Assembly: GCA_024398075.1 (NCBI GenBank)
Contig: JAKSJM010000014.1
Location: 1 to 52,754 of the forward strand
DNA from: Bacteroidales bacterium
Lineage (GTDB): Bacteria; Bacteroidota; Bacteroidia; Bacteroidales; UBA932
Direction of reading: 5' to 3'
DNA: 52,754 nt
Part shown: one piece after another, positions 40,544 to 49,015 of the stretch
Layout: every line of letters starts with the position of its first letter
Position numbering within the stretch: position 1 is the first letter of the stretch
The notes under the pieces: generated by a model
What the model was told of the DNA's origin: nothing
What the model saw: the letters and a program-made list of their open reading frames with translations, nothing else
Databases searched by the model: none
Position numbers and translations under genes: made by a program

Positions 40544-41911
40544 TTATTTGGAACTGCTGAACGTCAATGCTTCGCCCGATACGGGATGCTTGAAAGACAA
40601 TGAGTCAGCGTGTAAACATAATCTATTGGAAGCGCCTGACATTCCGCCGTATAGCCTATCACCAAGTATGGGGCGTCCTAGTCCCTGTGGGTGTGCTGCG
40701 TGTACGCGAAGCTGGTGCGTGCGCCCTGTGAGTGGGGTGAATCGCACGTCTATTTCTCCTCCGGGTAGTATGTCAATTACTTCGTATTCGGTAATGGCTT
40801 TCTTTCCTAGCTCGAAATCAACCATTTGCCTTGGTCTGTCATAGTAGTCTAGCATCATTGGCAATGAAATTGTCCCCTTGAAGCCTTTGCGGAGCGACTT
40901 CCCCTCGGCCGTGGCGCACAAACGCGCGATGTATGTTTTCTTTACCTCTCTTGACGAAAACTGCCTCTGTAACTCAGATTGGTTCTCGACGCTCTTCGCG
41001 AAAACCATCAGTCCGGATGTGTCCATATCTAGGCGGTGGCATGAGAATACTTCTGTGTTCAACTGCTCCTGAAGCCATTTCTGGAGGGACTTTTTGTTTC
41101 CTGTTCGCCCAGGGACCGACAGCATCCCGGATGGCTTGTCGACGACGATGATGTCATCATCTTCATAAATGATGCGAGGCTCCGTGGCCTTGCCATCCAT
41201 GTTTAGCCATTCCTTGTCTTCGTCCAATGGATTTGGCTCTACGTCAAGTCCTTCCATCATATATGATAAAAGAGGTCCGCACTTTCCTGTGCATGAAGGG
41301 TAGAAACTGCCATGACGGCGAATCTCCTTGAGAGGGGAGAGGCCATACCAAAATTCTCCCATGGCAATGGGCTTGAGGCCATTCAAGTATGCGTAGTTCA
41401 GTAGTTTGGGTGCAGCGCAGTCTCCGGTGCCTCCAGGAGGTATCAGACCACGGTCGGCAAATACTTGTTTTATGCTCTTTCTTTCTCCATTTGCGTTCAA
41501 GACGATATATTGGTCGAATATCCATTCCTGGAGTTCGTTTGACATTCTCTTTCTCAATTCTTTGAGCTTTATGATGTCTTCGTCGTCTGTGGCACTGTTT
41601 ATCTGGTTGTTAATAGATGAAATCTCAGCTTCCTTCCTTTTAAAATAACCATTGGGATCCGTCAGGTCATAAATAGGTGGAACGAATCCATCGATTTTAC
41701 TCTTACCTCCTACGAGTCCGGAAAATGCAAATATGAATTCATTGTGCCCATTCACGTCTTTAACTTCAAGTACTCCAAGCATTTTGCCTTCGCTGAGCAT
41801 TGACTTCAATGGGAGATCTTTGTCGATCCTTTTTATCAGTGAATCAACGGCTTGCGTTATCTCGGGGCGAGCTGTATAGCAGAATGGGTATGTGAATTTC
41901 TCTATTTTCAT
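40544..41911 (-). CDS. RluA-family pseudouridine synthase with long N-terminal extension
   Basis: A 455-aa RNA-modifying enzyme. The catalytic domain begins near residue 245 (IIYEDDDIIVVDKPSGMLSV) and contains the invariant HRLDMDTSGL (Asp295), KTYIARL and TGRTHQLRVHAAH, placing it with RluA-type 23S rRNA/tRNA pseudouridine synthases. The first 240 or so residues are an extra domain: a helical pair (about 90-132), then GTGDCAAPKLL and YPSCTGKCGPLL, with Cys165, Cys207 and Cys211 placed like a possible metal site. Long forms of RluA with such an extension are known in Bacteroidetes. A TATATTTG box lies 5 nt before the ATG. Confidence 0.88.
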   Translation of the reverse strand: MKIEKFTYPFCYTARPEITQAVDSLIKRIDKDLPLKSMLSEGKMLGVLEVKDVNGHNEFIFAFSGLVGGKSKIDGFVPPIYDLTDPNGYFKRKEAEISSINNQINSATDDEDIIKLKELRKRMSNELQEWIFDQYIVLNANGERKSIKQVFADRGLIPPGGTGDCAAPKLLNYAYLNGLKPIAMGEFWYGLSPLKEIRRHGSFYPSCTGKCGPLLSYMMEGLDVEPNPLDEDKEWLNMDGKATEPRIIYEDDDIIVVDKPSGMLSVPGRTGNKKSLQKWLQEQLNTEVFSCHRLDMDTSGLMVFAKSVENQSELQRQFSSREVKKTYIARLCATAEGKSLRKGFKGTISLPMMLDYYDRPRQMVDFELGKKAITEYEVIDILPGGEIDVRFTPLTGRTHQLRVHAAHPQGLGRPILGDRLYGGMSGASNRLCLHADSLSFKHPVSGEALTFSSSK

Positions 41912-41916
41912 TATTG

Positions 41917-41924
41917 CAAATATA
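41917..41924 (-). promoter_or_regulatory. -7 promoter box for the pseudouridine synthase
   Basis: On the minus strand TATATTTG, then CAATA, then ATG: a 5-nt gap implying a leaderless mRNA. The DUF2207 gene has the same CAATA spacer after its -7 box. Confidence 0.5.
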
Positions 41925-42169
41925 AGTATTATTTGGATATAGATTGTAACTGAATGCCGTATATGTGGTTTGAAATTGTAAGTGTTGTTTTGTTGGCCTA
42001 TTTTGTTGTTTTGTGTAATCTACTGAATATAAATGATATAAAACATTTAATTTAATCGCTGATTCTGTTGTATTTAAAATCGTTTTAATTTTACTTATGT
42101 TTTAATTGGTTGATTTTCAGATAATTAACAAGGAAATTAAAAAATATTTCAAAATATTTTATTAAAATG
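41925..42169. other. AT-rich intergenic stretch upstream of the small RNA promoter
   Basis: This lies within the only intergenic gap over 300 nt (41912-42396). It is strongly AT-rich, with poly-A/T tracts and the near-palindromic AAAATATTTCAAAATATTTT around 42142-42161. No coding frame with a convincing start is seen on either strand. The A/T tracts just before 42170 could act as an UP element for the small RNA promoter. Confidence 0.5.
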
Positions 42170-42200
42170 TTTGCTATTGTAAAAAAAAGCCTTACCTTTG
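42170..42200 (+). promoter_or_regulatory. Consensus promoter for the candidate small RNA
   Basis: TTTG (42170-42173), exactly 19 nt, then TACCTTTG (42193-42200). This is a full match, with the same -7 box as both tRNA promoters in the window. No + strand coding gene follows until 46020. Confidence 0.85.
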
Positions 42201-42205
42201 TATTC

Positions 42206-42321
42206 GGATTGAGCATCTGAGGCTTTGAGCTTCCTCAATCCATTGGTTATTAGTTTTAGTGTTATTAATTATGTGGTTAGTAAGAGTGATCCGCGCGTGA
42301 TGCGTCGACACTCTTTTTTTT
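42206..42321 (+). ncRNA. Candidate orphan small RNA, about 115 nt
   Basis: Transcript predicted from about 42206 to the T run at 42321. The 5' part folds as GGATTGAG pairing with CTCAATCC (8 bp), enclosing GAGGC-TTTGA-GCTTC and a 5-nt bulge. A U-rich single-stranded middle (about 42243-42281) follows. The 3' end is a terminator: AAGAGTG/CACTCTT with an inner CGCG/TGCG stem, then eight T residues. It does not look like tRNA, tmRNA, RNase P or SRP RNA. A 9-codon frame at 42271-42300 (MWLVRVIRA) runs into the terminator stem and is probably chance. Both ends are read from sequence only. Confidence 0.7.
42282..42321 (+). terminator. Terminator of the candidate small RNA
   Basis: AAGAGTG (42282-42288) pairs with CACTCTT (42309-42315); the T run is 42314-42321. 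The following bases can form a further small hairpin (CTTGA/TCAAG). Confidence 0.85.
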
Positions 42322-42345
42322 CTTGAGTAAGTTCAAGAAAAAATA

Positions 42346-42376
42346 AAGCTAAGGAATTGATTCCTTAGCTTTTTTT
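42346..42376. terminator. Terminator hairpin after maf
   Basis: AAGCTAAGGAAT and ATTCCTTAGCTT form a near-perfect stem with a very short loop. The minus-strand side is followed by TATTTTTTC, so it ends the maf operon. The + side also has a T run and could back up the small RNA terminator. Confidence 0.8.
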
Positions 42377-42396
42377 GTTTTATGGATGTCCAGAGC

Positions 42397-42981
42397 TTAT
42401 CCTATGAATTCTAGCAGTTCTTTGTAGACAAGGTGGGTCGGGAAGCCCATGATGGTGAAAAACGAGCCTTCTATTTTGCCTATACCTATATATCCTATCC
42501 ATTCCTGGATACCGTAAGCTCCCGCTTTGTCGAATGGTCTGCATTTGTCTACATAATACTCTATCTCGTCTTCGCTGAGCTCCTTGAAATGAACGACAGC
42601 GACGTCGCTAAGGGTCTCACAGCGATCTGTGGTGCGAAGAGTAATAGCTGTGATTACCTCATGACTCTTTCCAGATAGCATCATTAGCATTTCTATGGCT
42701 TGCTCCCTTGAGTGAGGCTTTCCTAGTACTGTATGCCCGTCAACCAGCACTACCGTATCTGATGTGATGAGTATTTCATCAACTTCAAGGTCTCTGTGAA
42801 ATCCCAATGATTTGCCCTTTGAAAGCAGAACTGGTACTTCTCTGCCAGGTGTTTGTGGGTCGTACACTTCCTCGAAATTGTTTTTTGTGTCTACTGTGAA
42901 CTCCACATCAAGACCAGCCAGCAGCTCCTTTCTTCTCGGGGAGCCGCTGGCAAGTATGATTTTTTTCCCTTTCAAGTCCAT
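42397..42981 (-). CDS. maf: Maf-family nucleoside triphosphate pyrophosphatase
   Basis: A 194-aa cytoplasmic house-cleaning enzyme hydrolysing dTTP/UTP or modified nucleotides to monophosphates. Signature motifs are ILASGSPRRKELL at the N-terminus, ITSDTVVLVDG, LGKPHSREQAIEML, the FDKAGAYGIQEW motif and IMGFPTHLVYKEL at the end. Length is typical. It is last in the operon esterase-DUF3467-kdsC-maf, 3 nt after the phosphatase gene. Confidence 0.93.
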   Translation of the reverse strand: MDLKGKKIILASGSPRRKELLAGLDVEFTVDTKNNFEEVYDPQTPGREVPVLLSKGKSLGFHRDLEVDEILITSDTVVLVDGHTVLGKPHSREQAIEMLMMLSGKSHEVITAITLRTTDRCETLSDVAVVHFKELSEDEIEYYVDKCRPFDKAGAYGIQEWIGYIGIGKIEGSFFTIMGFPTHLVYKELLEFIG

Positions 42982-42984
42982 TTC

Positions 42985-43515
42985 CTAGAACTGTTTCTCG
43001 TAGAGGGCTTCGTCAAATGTCCATTGGCCTTGAGCGCGCAAGACCATCTCTATCGCATGCCTTACGCATCCCTTGCCTCCAGGATATGGAGAGACAAAGT
43101 CTGCGGCTTGCCTGACTTCTTCCACTGCGTCTGACGGTGCTACGCCCAATCCTACTGCTTTGATGACCGGAATGTCTGGCAGGTCGTCGCCGAAATACAT
43201 AACTTCCGAAGGATCCATGCCGTATTTGTCGCAGAATTTCTGCAAATCCTTGGATTTGATTCTTGAGGCTAGATGTACATCGTCTTCAGGAACTCCCATT
43301 CCAGTGCATCTCTTCACTATGGATATTGATCTTCCACCTGTGATGACTGCAGTACGGAATCCGTGCATTGCGGCCATTCTGACTGCAAACGAATCTTTGG
43401 CATCGAAGATGCGAAGCAGGTCTCCGTCTGACATACAGAGTATGCCTCCGTCTGTCATAACTCCGTCAATGTCAAAAGCTATTCCTTTGATTTTCTTGAG
43501 TTTAGCTTCTTCCAT
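42985..43515 (-). CDS. kdsC: KdsC-like HAD phosphatase (KDO-8-phosphate phosphatase)
   Basis: A 176-aa C0-type HAD phosphatase. It probably removes phosphate from KDO-8-phosphate in lipopolysaccharide core synthesis. Motif I is AFDIDGVMTDG (Asp15, Asp17). Motif II is AVITGGRS. The Lys-containing GIKSKD-type region reads SRIKSKDLQKF. The metal motif is YFGDDLPDIPVIK. Length and lack of a cap domain fit KdsC. It sits 3 nt after DUF3467 and 3 nt before maf, a gene order seen in Bacteroidales. Confidence 0.88.
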   Translation of the reverse strand: MEEAKLKKIKGIAFDIDGVMTDGGILCMSDGDLLRIFDAKDSFAVRMAAMHGFRTAVITGGRSISIVKRCTGMGVPEDDVHLASRIKSKDLQKFCDKYGMDPSEVMYFGDDLPDIPVIKAVGLGVAPSDAVEEVRQAADFVSPYPGGKGCVRHAIEMVLRAQGQWTFDEALYEKQF

Positions 43516-43518
43516 TGC

Positions 43519-43842
43519 TTATGACTTAGCGCCTCCTACTGGGAAGTCTCCTAGGTTGAATGTTCCTTTCTGCTGGCCGCCCATGTCGATCTGGCCAAAT
43601 GACTGCTCGTACTTCTGGACGTTGTCAGAAAGCGCTGCGAGAAGTCTCTTGGCGTGCTCTGGAGTCATGACTATTCTGTTTCCTACTTCAGCTTTTGGAA
43701 GGCCAGGGAGCATAGTCGCGAAATCAATGATGAACTCGCTGTGCGAGTGAGTGATAATCGCTAGGTTTGAGTAAGATCCTCTAGCTACCTCTGGCTTAAG
43801 CTCGAGGCTTATCTGGTTCTGGTTTTCGTTTGGGTTTGCCAT
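43519..43842 (-). CDS. DUF3467-family protein
   Basis: A 107-aa cytoplasmic protein with the DUF3467 pattern: ISLELKPEVARGSYSNLAI, HSHSEFIIDFATMLPGLPKAEVGNRIVMTPEHAKRLL, then LSDNVQKYEQSFG. The function of the family is unknown. It is 13 nt after the tandem esterase gene and 3 nt before the KdsC-like gene, so the four are one operon. Confidence 0.85.
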   Translation of the reverse strand: MANPNENQNQISLELKPEVARGSYSNLAIITHSHSEFIIDFATMLPGLPKAEVGNRIVMTPEHAKRLLAALSDNVQKYEQSFGQIDMGGQQKGTFNLGDFPVGGAKS

Positions 43843-43855
43843 ATTGTTCTGAATT

Positions 43856-45856
43856 TTAATAGTTTATACTTTCTTTGAGGAAGCGTTCAAGCGCTGCGTC
43901 TATCTCGCTTCTTGCATACATTACACCATCAGTGCCGATTTCTGAGTTTCTGAAACCCCAGCCGTGGCCGCCTTGCGGGAAACTGTGCATCTCGGCCTTG
44001 ACCTTGAGCTTCGCGAGCTTCATGAAATATCTGATGCTGTTCTCTGCAGGCACGGTAGGATCGTCGCTGCATAGTATAATGATGGTACGAGGTGTATCTT
44101 CAGTAACTTGATTTTCAAGTGAATACTTCCACAGAAGTTCTTCGTGCTGAGCCTTCTTGCCGCCCCATTGGTTGTCCTTGCCGATGAGGTTTGCCCTGGT
44201 TCCATTGTGGGTGACTCCTCGCTCCATGGTGATCACTGGATAAAAGAGGACAGAGAAGTCAGGGCGAGTTTCCTGGTCTGTGTAAAGAACTGATGCAGAG
44301 GCGGCTAAGTGTCCTCCTGCGGAAAATCCCATGACACCCACCTGCTTTACGCCAAGTTCGTCAGCGTGTGCTCTGATCCATCTGAATGTGTTCTGCACAT
44401 CTGTCAGTGGGACATTCCAATGTCCAAGAGGCAGCCTATATTTCAGCAGGCACGCGCTGAGGCCCCTTTTCAGCAGCCAGTTGACCACATACTCTCCTTC
44501 GTTGCGCTGTGCGCTGTATTTGTAGCCACCGCCTGGGCAGATGACAACCATCTGGCCTGTGGCAATGCTCTTGTCAGCCATGTATAGGTCAAAGCGTGCT
44601 GAATCTCCCACATTCATGAAATGATATCTGTCATCTACAACTTCAGGACCTTCTGCGCCATTTGACTCTCCTGATGTTTCCTGACCATTTGGATAAAGAA
44701 GAACTGTCTGTGACTCAGGTAGTTCAATAGGGGAGTCTGGTCTTTTTTCTGCTACATCTATCTTCCCTCTATGTACATCGCTGAGCCATCTTTCAAGCGA
44801 GGCACTGAACTCTACACGTGAATTTCCAAGCGCATCCTTGCTCTTGTCTACATCGATGACTGCAGGGTCAGTGAATCCCCAGCCATGTCCTCCGTATGGA
44901 TAAAGATGAATCTCGGAAGAGACCTTGTTCTTTGCCAATGCCTGGAAATAGAGTAGAGAGTTCTGTGCAGGAACCAATCCGTCGTCGGTGCTGAGAGCGA
45001 TGAATGACTGTGGAGTGGTGGCTGTCACATTGTTCTCGGAAGAGTACTTCTTCTTGAGTTCTTCGTAAGTTTTCTGCCTTTCGTAGTATTCTGAGAATGA
45101 GTAATTTTCACGATCATTCCAGTACTCTTCGAAGCCTATGAGATTTCCCTTGGTATTTCTATGTGTTACCGCAGGATCTGTCGAGATGACAGGGTAGATC
45201 AGCACAGAGAAATCTGGTCTTGTCAGGGAATCTGTATACATGGTGGTCACCGTGGATGCGAGGTGGCCACCTGCAGAGAAACCAATGATGCCTATCTGGT
45301 CGATGCCCCAATCATCGGCGTGCGCACGACAATATCTAAACGCATTCTGCACGTCAGTGAGCGGTATGGTCCAATGTCCATGTGGCAATCTATACTTTAC
45401 AACTCCCACTGTTATACCTCTCTTAAGCATCCATTCAGCTACGTAAGTTCCTTCATTCCATGTAGATAGATCCTTATAACTACCTCCCGGCGTAGAAAGT
45501 ACCATCTGGCCATTAGGATGTTCTGGGAAATATAAGTCGACTCTTGCGCTGTCTGCTACATATGCGATGAAACCATTCTTTCTAGCTTCTTCGTCGCAGT
45601 CGTAACCGTTTGAGTCTCCGGGGCCTAACATGGCAGCGTAACCTTTGTCAGTCTTTGCAAGCTTGGCTGCCTTTTTCCCATTTCCTGCCTGGCCATCAGG
45701 ATAGAGAAGGACTGTCTTGGATGGCTTAAGCTGAGAATGTATCGTGCTGATCTTCTCGAGCTTCCGCTCTACAGCTGGCGCTTCCTGAGCGTAAGCGCCC
45801 AGGCTAAGTATGGTGGTTCCCGCCGCCATAGCTATTAGTTTTAATATATTTGACAT
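43856..45856 (-). CDS. Secreted esterase with two tandem alpha/beta-hydrolase domains
   Basis: A 666-aa exported protein with a signal peptide (about 1-23) and two homologous acetyl-esterase-like domains (about 45-365 and 380-665). Each has the oxyanion loop (STPGGSY, 121-127; CPGGGYKY, 440-447), KYRLPxGHW, PLTDVQNxFR, the nucleophile elbow GFSAGGHLA (Ser194; Ser512), a late Asp in TDDGLVP or SDDPTVP, and GGHGWGF (His324; His631). Both triads look intact. The family includes xylan and bifunctional feruloyl/acetyl esterases, so plant polysaccharide deacetylation is plausible. It is first in the operon with DUF3467, kdsC and maf. Confidence 0.85.
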   Translation of the reverse strand: MSNILKLIAMAAGTTILSLGAYAQEAPAVERKLEKISTIHSQLKPSKTVLLYPDGQAGNGKKAAKLAKTDKGYAAMLGPGDSNGYDCDEEARKNGFIAYVADSARVDLYFPEHPNGQMVLSTPGGSYKDLSTWNEGTYVAEWMLKRGITVGVVKYRLPHGHWTIPLTDVQNAFRYCRAHADDWGIDQIGIIGFSAGGHLASTVTTMYTDSLTRPDFSVLIYPVISTDPAVTHRNTKGNLIGFEEYWNDRENYSFSEYYERQKTYEELKKKYSSENNVTATTPQSFIALSTDDGLVPAQNSLLYFQALAKNKVSSEIHLYPYGGHGWGFTDPAVIDVDKSKDALGNSRVEFSASLERWLSDVHRGKIDVAEKRPDSPIELPESQTVLLYPNGQETSGESNGAEGPEVVDDRYHFMNVGDSARFDLYMADKSIATGQMVVICPGGGYKYSAQRNEGEYVVNWLLKRGLSACLLKYRLPLGHWNVPLTDVQNTFRWIRAHADELGVKQVGVMGFSAGGHLAASASVLYTDQETRPDFSVLFYPVITMERGVTHNGTRANLIGKDNQWGGKKAQHEELLWKYSLENQVTEDTPRTIIILCSDDPTVPAENSIRYFMKLAKLKVKAEMHSFPQGGHGWGFRNSEIGTDGVMYARSEIDAALERFLKESINY

Positions 45857-45862
45857 AATACA

Positions 45863-45893
45863 AAATTAACTCTTTTGGAGCATCTTTCAAACT
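45863..45893 (-). promoter_or_regulatory. Consensus promoter of the tandem esterase operon, leaderless
   Basis: On the minus strand: TTTG (45893-45890), exactly 19 nt, then TAATTTTG (45870-45863), followed 6 nt later by the ATG at 45856. It is a full-consensus promoter placed so that transcription starts at about the start codon. Confidence 0.8.
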
Positions 45894-45927
45894 TGATTTT
45901 TACATTTTATGGGCGCATGCCTGTTCC

Positions 45928-45959
45928 TTTGTGTATTATGCGAAAATTGAGTATATTTG
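45928..45959 (+). promoter_or_regulatory. Promoter for valS
   Basis: TTTG (45928-45931), 20 nt, then TATATTTG (45952-45959). Leader of about 54 nt. Confidence 0.65.
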
Positions 45960-46019
45960 CTTGATTTTGGTGTTTTGTGCCATTATCTCAAGTTTGCTAA
46001 CAATTGAATTTTTTATAAT

Positions 46020-48707
46020 ATGGAATTATCTGCTAAGTACAGCCCCTCTGAAGTAGAGGACAAGTGGTACGCCTTTTGGCTTGAGCACAAATTCTTCCAT
46101 TCGGAACCGAATGAGAAGGAACCTTATACTATCGTTATACCACCACCAAATGTAACAGGTGTGCTTCATATGGGCCATGTGCTCAATGAGACCATTCAGG
46201 ATATCCTCGTGCGTCGTGCACGTATGGATGGAAAGAACGCCTGCTGGGTACCAGGAACTGATCACGCATCCATTGCCACAGAGGCGAAGGTTATCAAGCG
46301 CCTCGCTGAGCAGGGTATCAAGAAGAGCGACCTCACTCGTGAGGAGTTCCTTAAGCATGCGTGGGCATGGACAGATGAGCACGGTGGCATCATCCTGAAG
46401 CAGCTTCGCAAACTCGGATGTTCTTGTGACTGGGATAGAACCTCATTCACAATGGATGAGACTCGCTCCAAGGCTGTCATCAAGGTGTTCTGTGACCTGT
46501 ACGACAAGGGCCTCATTTACAGAGGATTGCGTATGGTTAACTGGGATCCTGAGAGACAGACCGCGCTTTCTGATGAGGAGGTTATCTACCATGACGAGCA
46601 CTCAAAGTTCTATTACCTTAAATATATGGTAGCAGAGGAGCCCGGCAAATATGCTGTGGTCGCTACTACTCGTCCAGAGACTATCTTTGGTGATGTGGCT
46701 GTCTGCATTAATCCTAAGGAAGAGAAGAATCAGTGGCTTAAGGGCAAGCATCTCATCGTACCTATCGTTGGTCGTGAGATTCCTGTCATCGAAGATAGAT
46801 ATGTTGAGATTGGCTTCGGTACTGGTTGCCTTAAGGTTACTCCAGCTCACGATGCAAATGACTATATGCTGGGTCAGGTCCACAATCTTCCTGCATATGA
46901 TATTCTCACTGCAGATGCACATGTAGACATTACATGTCTCGAGGAGGATATCCAGAAGAATTGCCAGTCATATCAGGGTATGGATCGTTTCGTTTGCCGT
47001 AAGCAGATCGCGAAGGATCTCGAGGCTGCAGGACTTATCGAGAAGATCGAGGACTATGATAATAAGGTGGGCTATTCTGAGAGAACAAACGTTCCTATCG
47101 AACCAAGGCTTTCTCTTCAGTGGTTTATCCGCATGCAGCATTTCGCTGATATCGCTCTTCCTCCAGTAATGGACGATGATATTCAGTTCTATCCTGCAAA
47201 GTATAAGAATACATACAACAATTGGCTCTCAAACATTAAGGATTGGTGTATTTCTCGCCAGCTTTGGTGGGGCCATAGAATTCCTGCATATTTCCTTCCT
47301 GGACAGGAAGGCGTGAAGGATGAGAATCGTAAATATGTAGTAGCTCCTACAGCCGAGGAAGCTCTTGTAAAGGCTCGTCAGATTGCTGGTTATGAGAATA
47401 TTGAGATATCTGACTTGAAGCAGGACGAAGGTGCTCTCGATACATGGTTCTCAAGTTGGCTCTGGCCTATTTCACTCTTTGATGGCATCGAGAATCCTGA
47501 CAATGACGAGATAAATTACTATTATCCTACATCTGACCTTGTGACAGGTCCAGATATCATTTTCTTCTGGGTGGCTAGAATGATCATGGCAGGATATGAG
47601 TATAAGCAGGCTATGCCATTCAAGCATGTATACTTCACAGGTATCGTACGCGACAAGCTGGGAAGAAAGATGTCTAAGTCTCTCGGCAACTCTCCTGATC
47701 CACTTGACCTTATTGCAAGGTTTGGTGCTGATGGTGTGCGTATGGGTATCATGTTGTCTGCGCCTGCAGGAAACGATATTCTTTTCGACGATTCACTCTG
47801 TGAGCAGGGACGTAATTTCTGTAATAAGATATGGAATGCATTCCGCCTTGTAACAGGTTGGAACATAGATGATTCTGCTGCTCAGCCTGAAGCATCACAG
47901 CAGGCTGTGAAGTGGTTTGCAAATAAGCTCAATGCAGTAGTTGCAGAGGTTAATGATGCTTTCAGCAAGTTCAGGATTTCAGATGCTCTTATGACTATCT
48001 ATAAGTTGTTCTGGGATGACTTCTGCTCTTGGTATCTTGAGATTATCAAGCCTGCATACGGTGCGGGTATCGACAAGCAGACCTACGAAGCTACAATCAA
48101 GTTCTTCGGAGACCTTCTTGTTCTTCTCCATCCATATATGCCTTTCATTACTGAAGAGCTCTGGCAGAACCTTGGTGAGCGTGCTGAAGGTGAAACCATC
48201 ATGTTCCAGCCTACTCCAAAGGCCGGAGAGTACTCTCAGGAGTTCCTCGCTGCGTTTGAGCTTGTTCAAGGCGCTGTGAATAATATTAGAGGTATACGTC
48301 AGCAGAAGAACCTTTCTCCAAAGGAGGCTCTTGAACTGAAGATCAAGGGTAATTCATTCCCTGCAGAACTTGAGTGTGTTATCACCAAGCTTGCAAACAT
48401 TTCTTCAATTGAGAAAGTTGATGCATGGGGAGAGGAGGCTGGAGTTTCCTTCGTTGTTGGAATTATCGAGATGTTTATTCCTCTCGCAGGCCTCGTAAAT
48501 GTTGACGAGGAAATCGCGAAGATCAAGGCAGAGCTTGAGCATCAGTATGGATTCCTCCAGGGAGTACGCAAAAAGCTCTCAAATGAGTCTTTTGTTGCTC
48601 ACGCACCTGAGAAGGTGATTGCGATTGAACGCAAAAAGGAGTCAGATGCACTCTCGAGAATTGCAACTTATGAAGCTCAGCTTAAAGTCTTAGAGTCTAG
48701 TAAATAA
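46020..48707 (+). CDS. valS: Valyl-tRNA synthetase
   Basis: An 895-aa class I aminoacyl-tRNA synthetase charging tRNA-Val. The HIGH motif is [15 protein letters not shown] (His50-Met-Gly-His53). The editing (CP1) domain contains [13 protein letters not shown] and [15 protein letters not shown]. The specificity region includes [15 protein letters not shown] is at 550-554. A C-terminal coiled-coil arm covers roughly the last 70 residues. Length is normal. It heads the + strand run that continues with tatA, tatC and the ABC-F gene. Confidence 0.97.
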   Translation: MELSAKYSPSEVEDKWYAFWLEHKFFHSEPNEKEPYTIVIPPPNVTGVLHMGHVLNETIQDILVRRARMDGKNACWVPGTDHASIATEAKVIKRLAEQGIKKSDLTREEFLKHAWAWTDEHGGIILKQLRKLGCSCDWDRTSFTMDETRSKAVIKVFCDLYDKGLIYRGLRMVNWDPERQTALSDEEVIYHDEHSKFYYLKYMVAEEPGKYAVVATTRPETIFGDVAVCINPKEEKNQWLKGKHLIVPIVGREIPVIEDRYVEIGFGTGCLKVTPAHDANDYMLGQVHNLPAYDILTADAHVDITCLEEDIQKNCQSYQGMDRFVCRKQIAKDLEAAGLIEKIEDYDNKVGYSERTNVPIEPRLSLQWFIRMQHFADIALPPVMDDDIQFYPAKYKNTYNNWLSNIKDWCISRQLWWGHRIPAYFLPGQEGVKDENRKYVVAPTAEEALVKARQIAGYENIEISDLKQDEGALDTWFSSWLWPISLFDGIENPDNDEINYYYPTSDLVTGPDIIFFWVARMIMAGYEYKQAMPFKHVYFTGIVRDKLGRKMSKSLGNSPDPLDLIARFGADGVRMGIMLSAPAGNDILFDDSLCEQGRNFCNKIWNAFRLVTGWNIDDSAAQPEASQQAVKWFANKLNAVVAEVNDAFSKFRISDALMTIYKLFWDDFCSWYLEIIKPAYGAGIDKQTYEATIKFFGDLLVLLHPYMPFITEELWQNLGERAEGETIMFQPTPKAGEYSQEFLAAFELVQGAVNNIRGIRQQKNLSPKEALELKIKGNSFPAELECVITKLANISSIEKVDAWGEEAGVSFVVGIIEMFIPLAGLVNVDEEIAKIKAELEHQYGFLQGVRKKLSNESFVAHAPEKVIAIERKKESDALSRIATYEAQLKVLESSK

Positions 48708-48782
48708 AACATAGTTGTTTTTATTGGTAACATTTTTGTTAATTAATTATTTGGCTATTTTAAATCATTAAAAACCATACAT

Positions 48783-49010
48783 ATGATTACTTATCCGCTG
48801 TTTTTGGGAAGCCTAGGCTTCTGGGAGATACTTCTCATCGTGCTTGTAGTAGTCCTCCTTTTTGGTGGAAAGAAAATTCCTGAGCTCATGCATGGACTTG
48901 GCAAAGGAATGAAACTTTTCAAGCAGGGAATGAATGAGGTTGAGAAGGAGATGAATGAAGTTAAGAAGGAATTCAACTCCATCGATGACAAGAAAGAGGA
49001 GCAGAAGTAA
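48783..49010 (+). CDS. tatA: Sec-independent protein translocase TatA/E
   Basis: A 75-aa component of the twin-arginine translocase that forms the transport channel for folded proteins. It has a single membrane segment (about 14-31), the FGGKKIPEL hinge, an amphipathic helix ([20 protein letters not shown]) and a Lys/Glu-rich tail. It is followed 5 nt later by tatC; there is no tatB, as expected for Bacteroidetes. The 75-nt gap after valS has no clear promoter box. Confidence 0.93.
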   Translation: MITYPLFLGSLGFWEILLIVLVVVLLFGGKKIPELMHGLGKGMKLFKQGMNEVEKEMNEVKKEFNSIDDKKEEQK

Positions 49011-49015
49011 TTTTC

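Noticed and set aside
42271-42300. Nine-codon leader peptide as a real gene
   Set aside because: There is no downstream gene to regulate and no independent support.
43073-43750. 225-aa + strand open frame
   Set aside because: Antisense to the KdsC-like and DUF3467 genes, whose families are clear.
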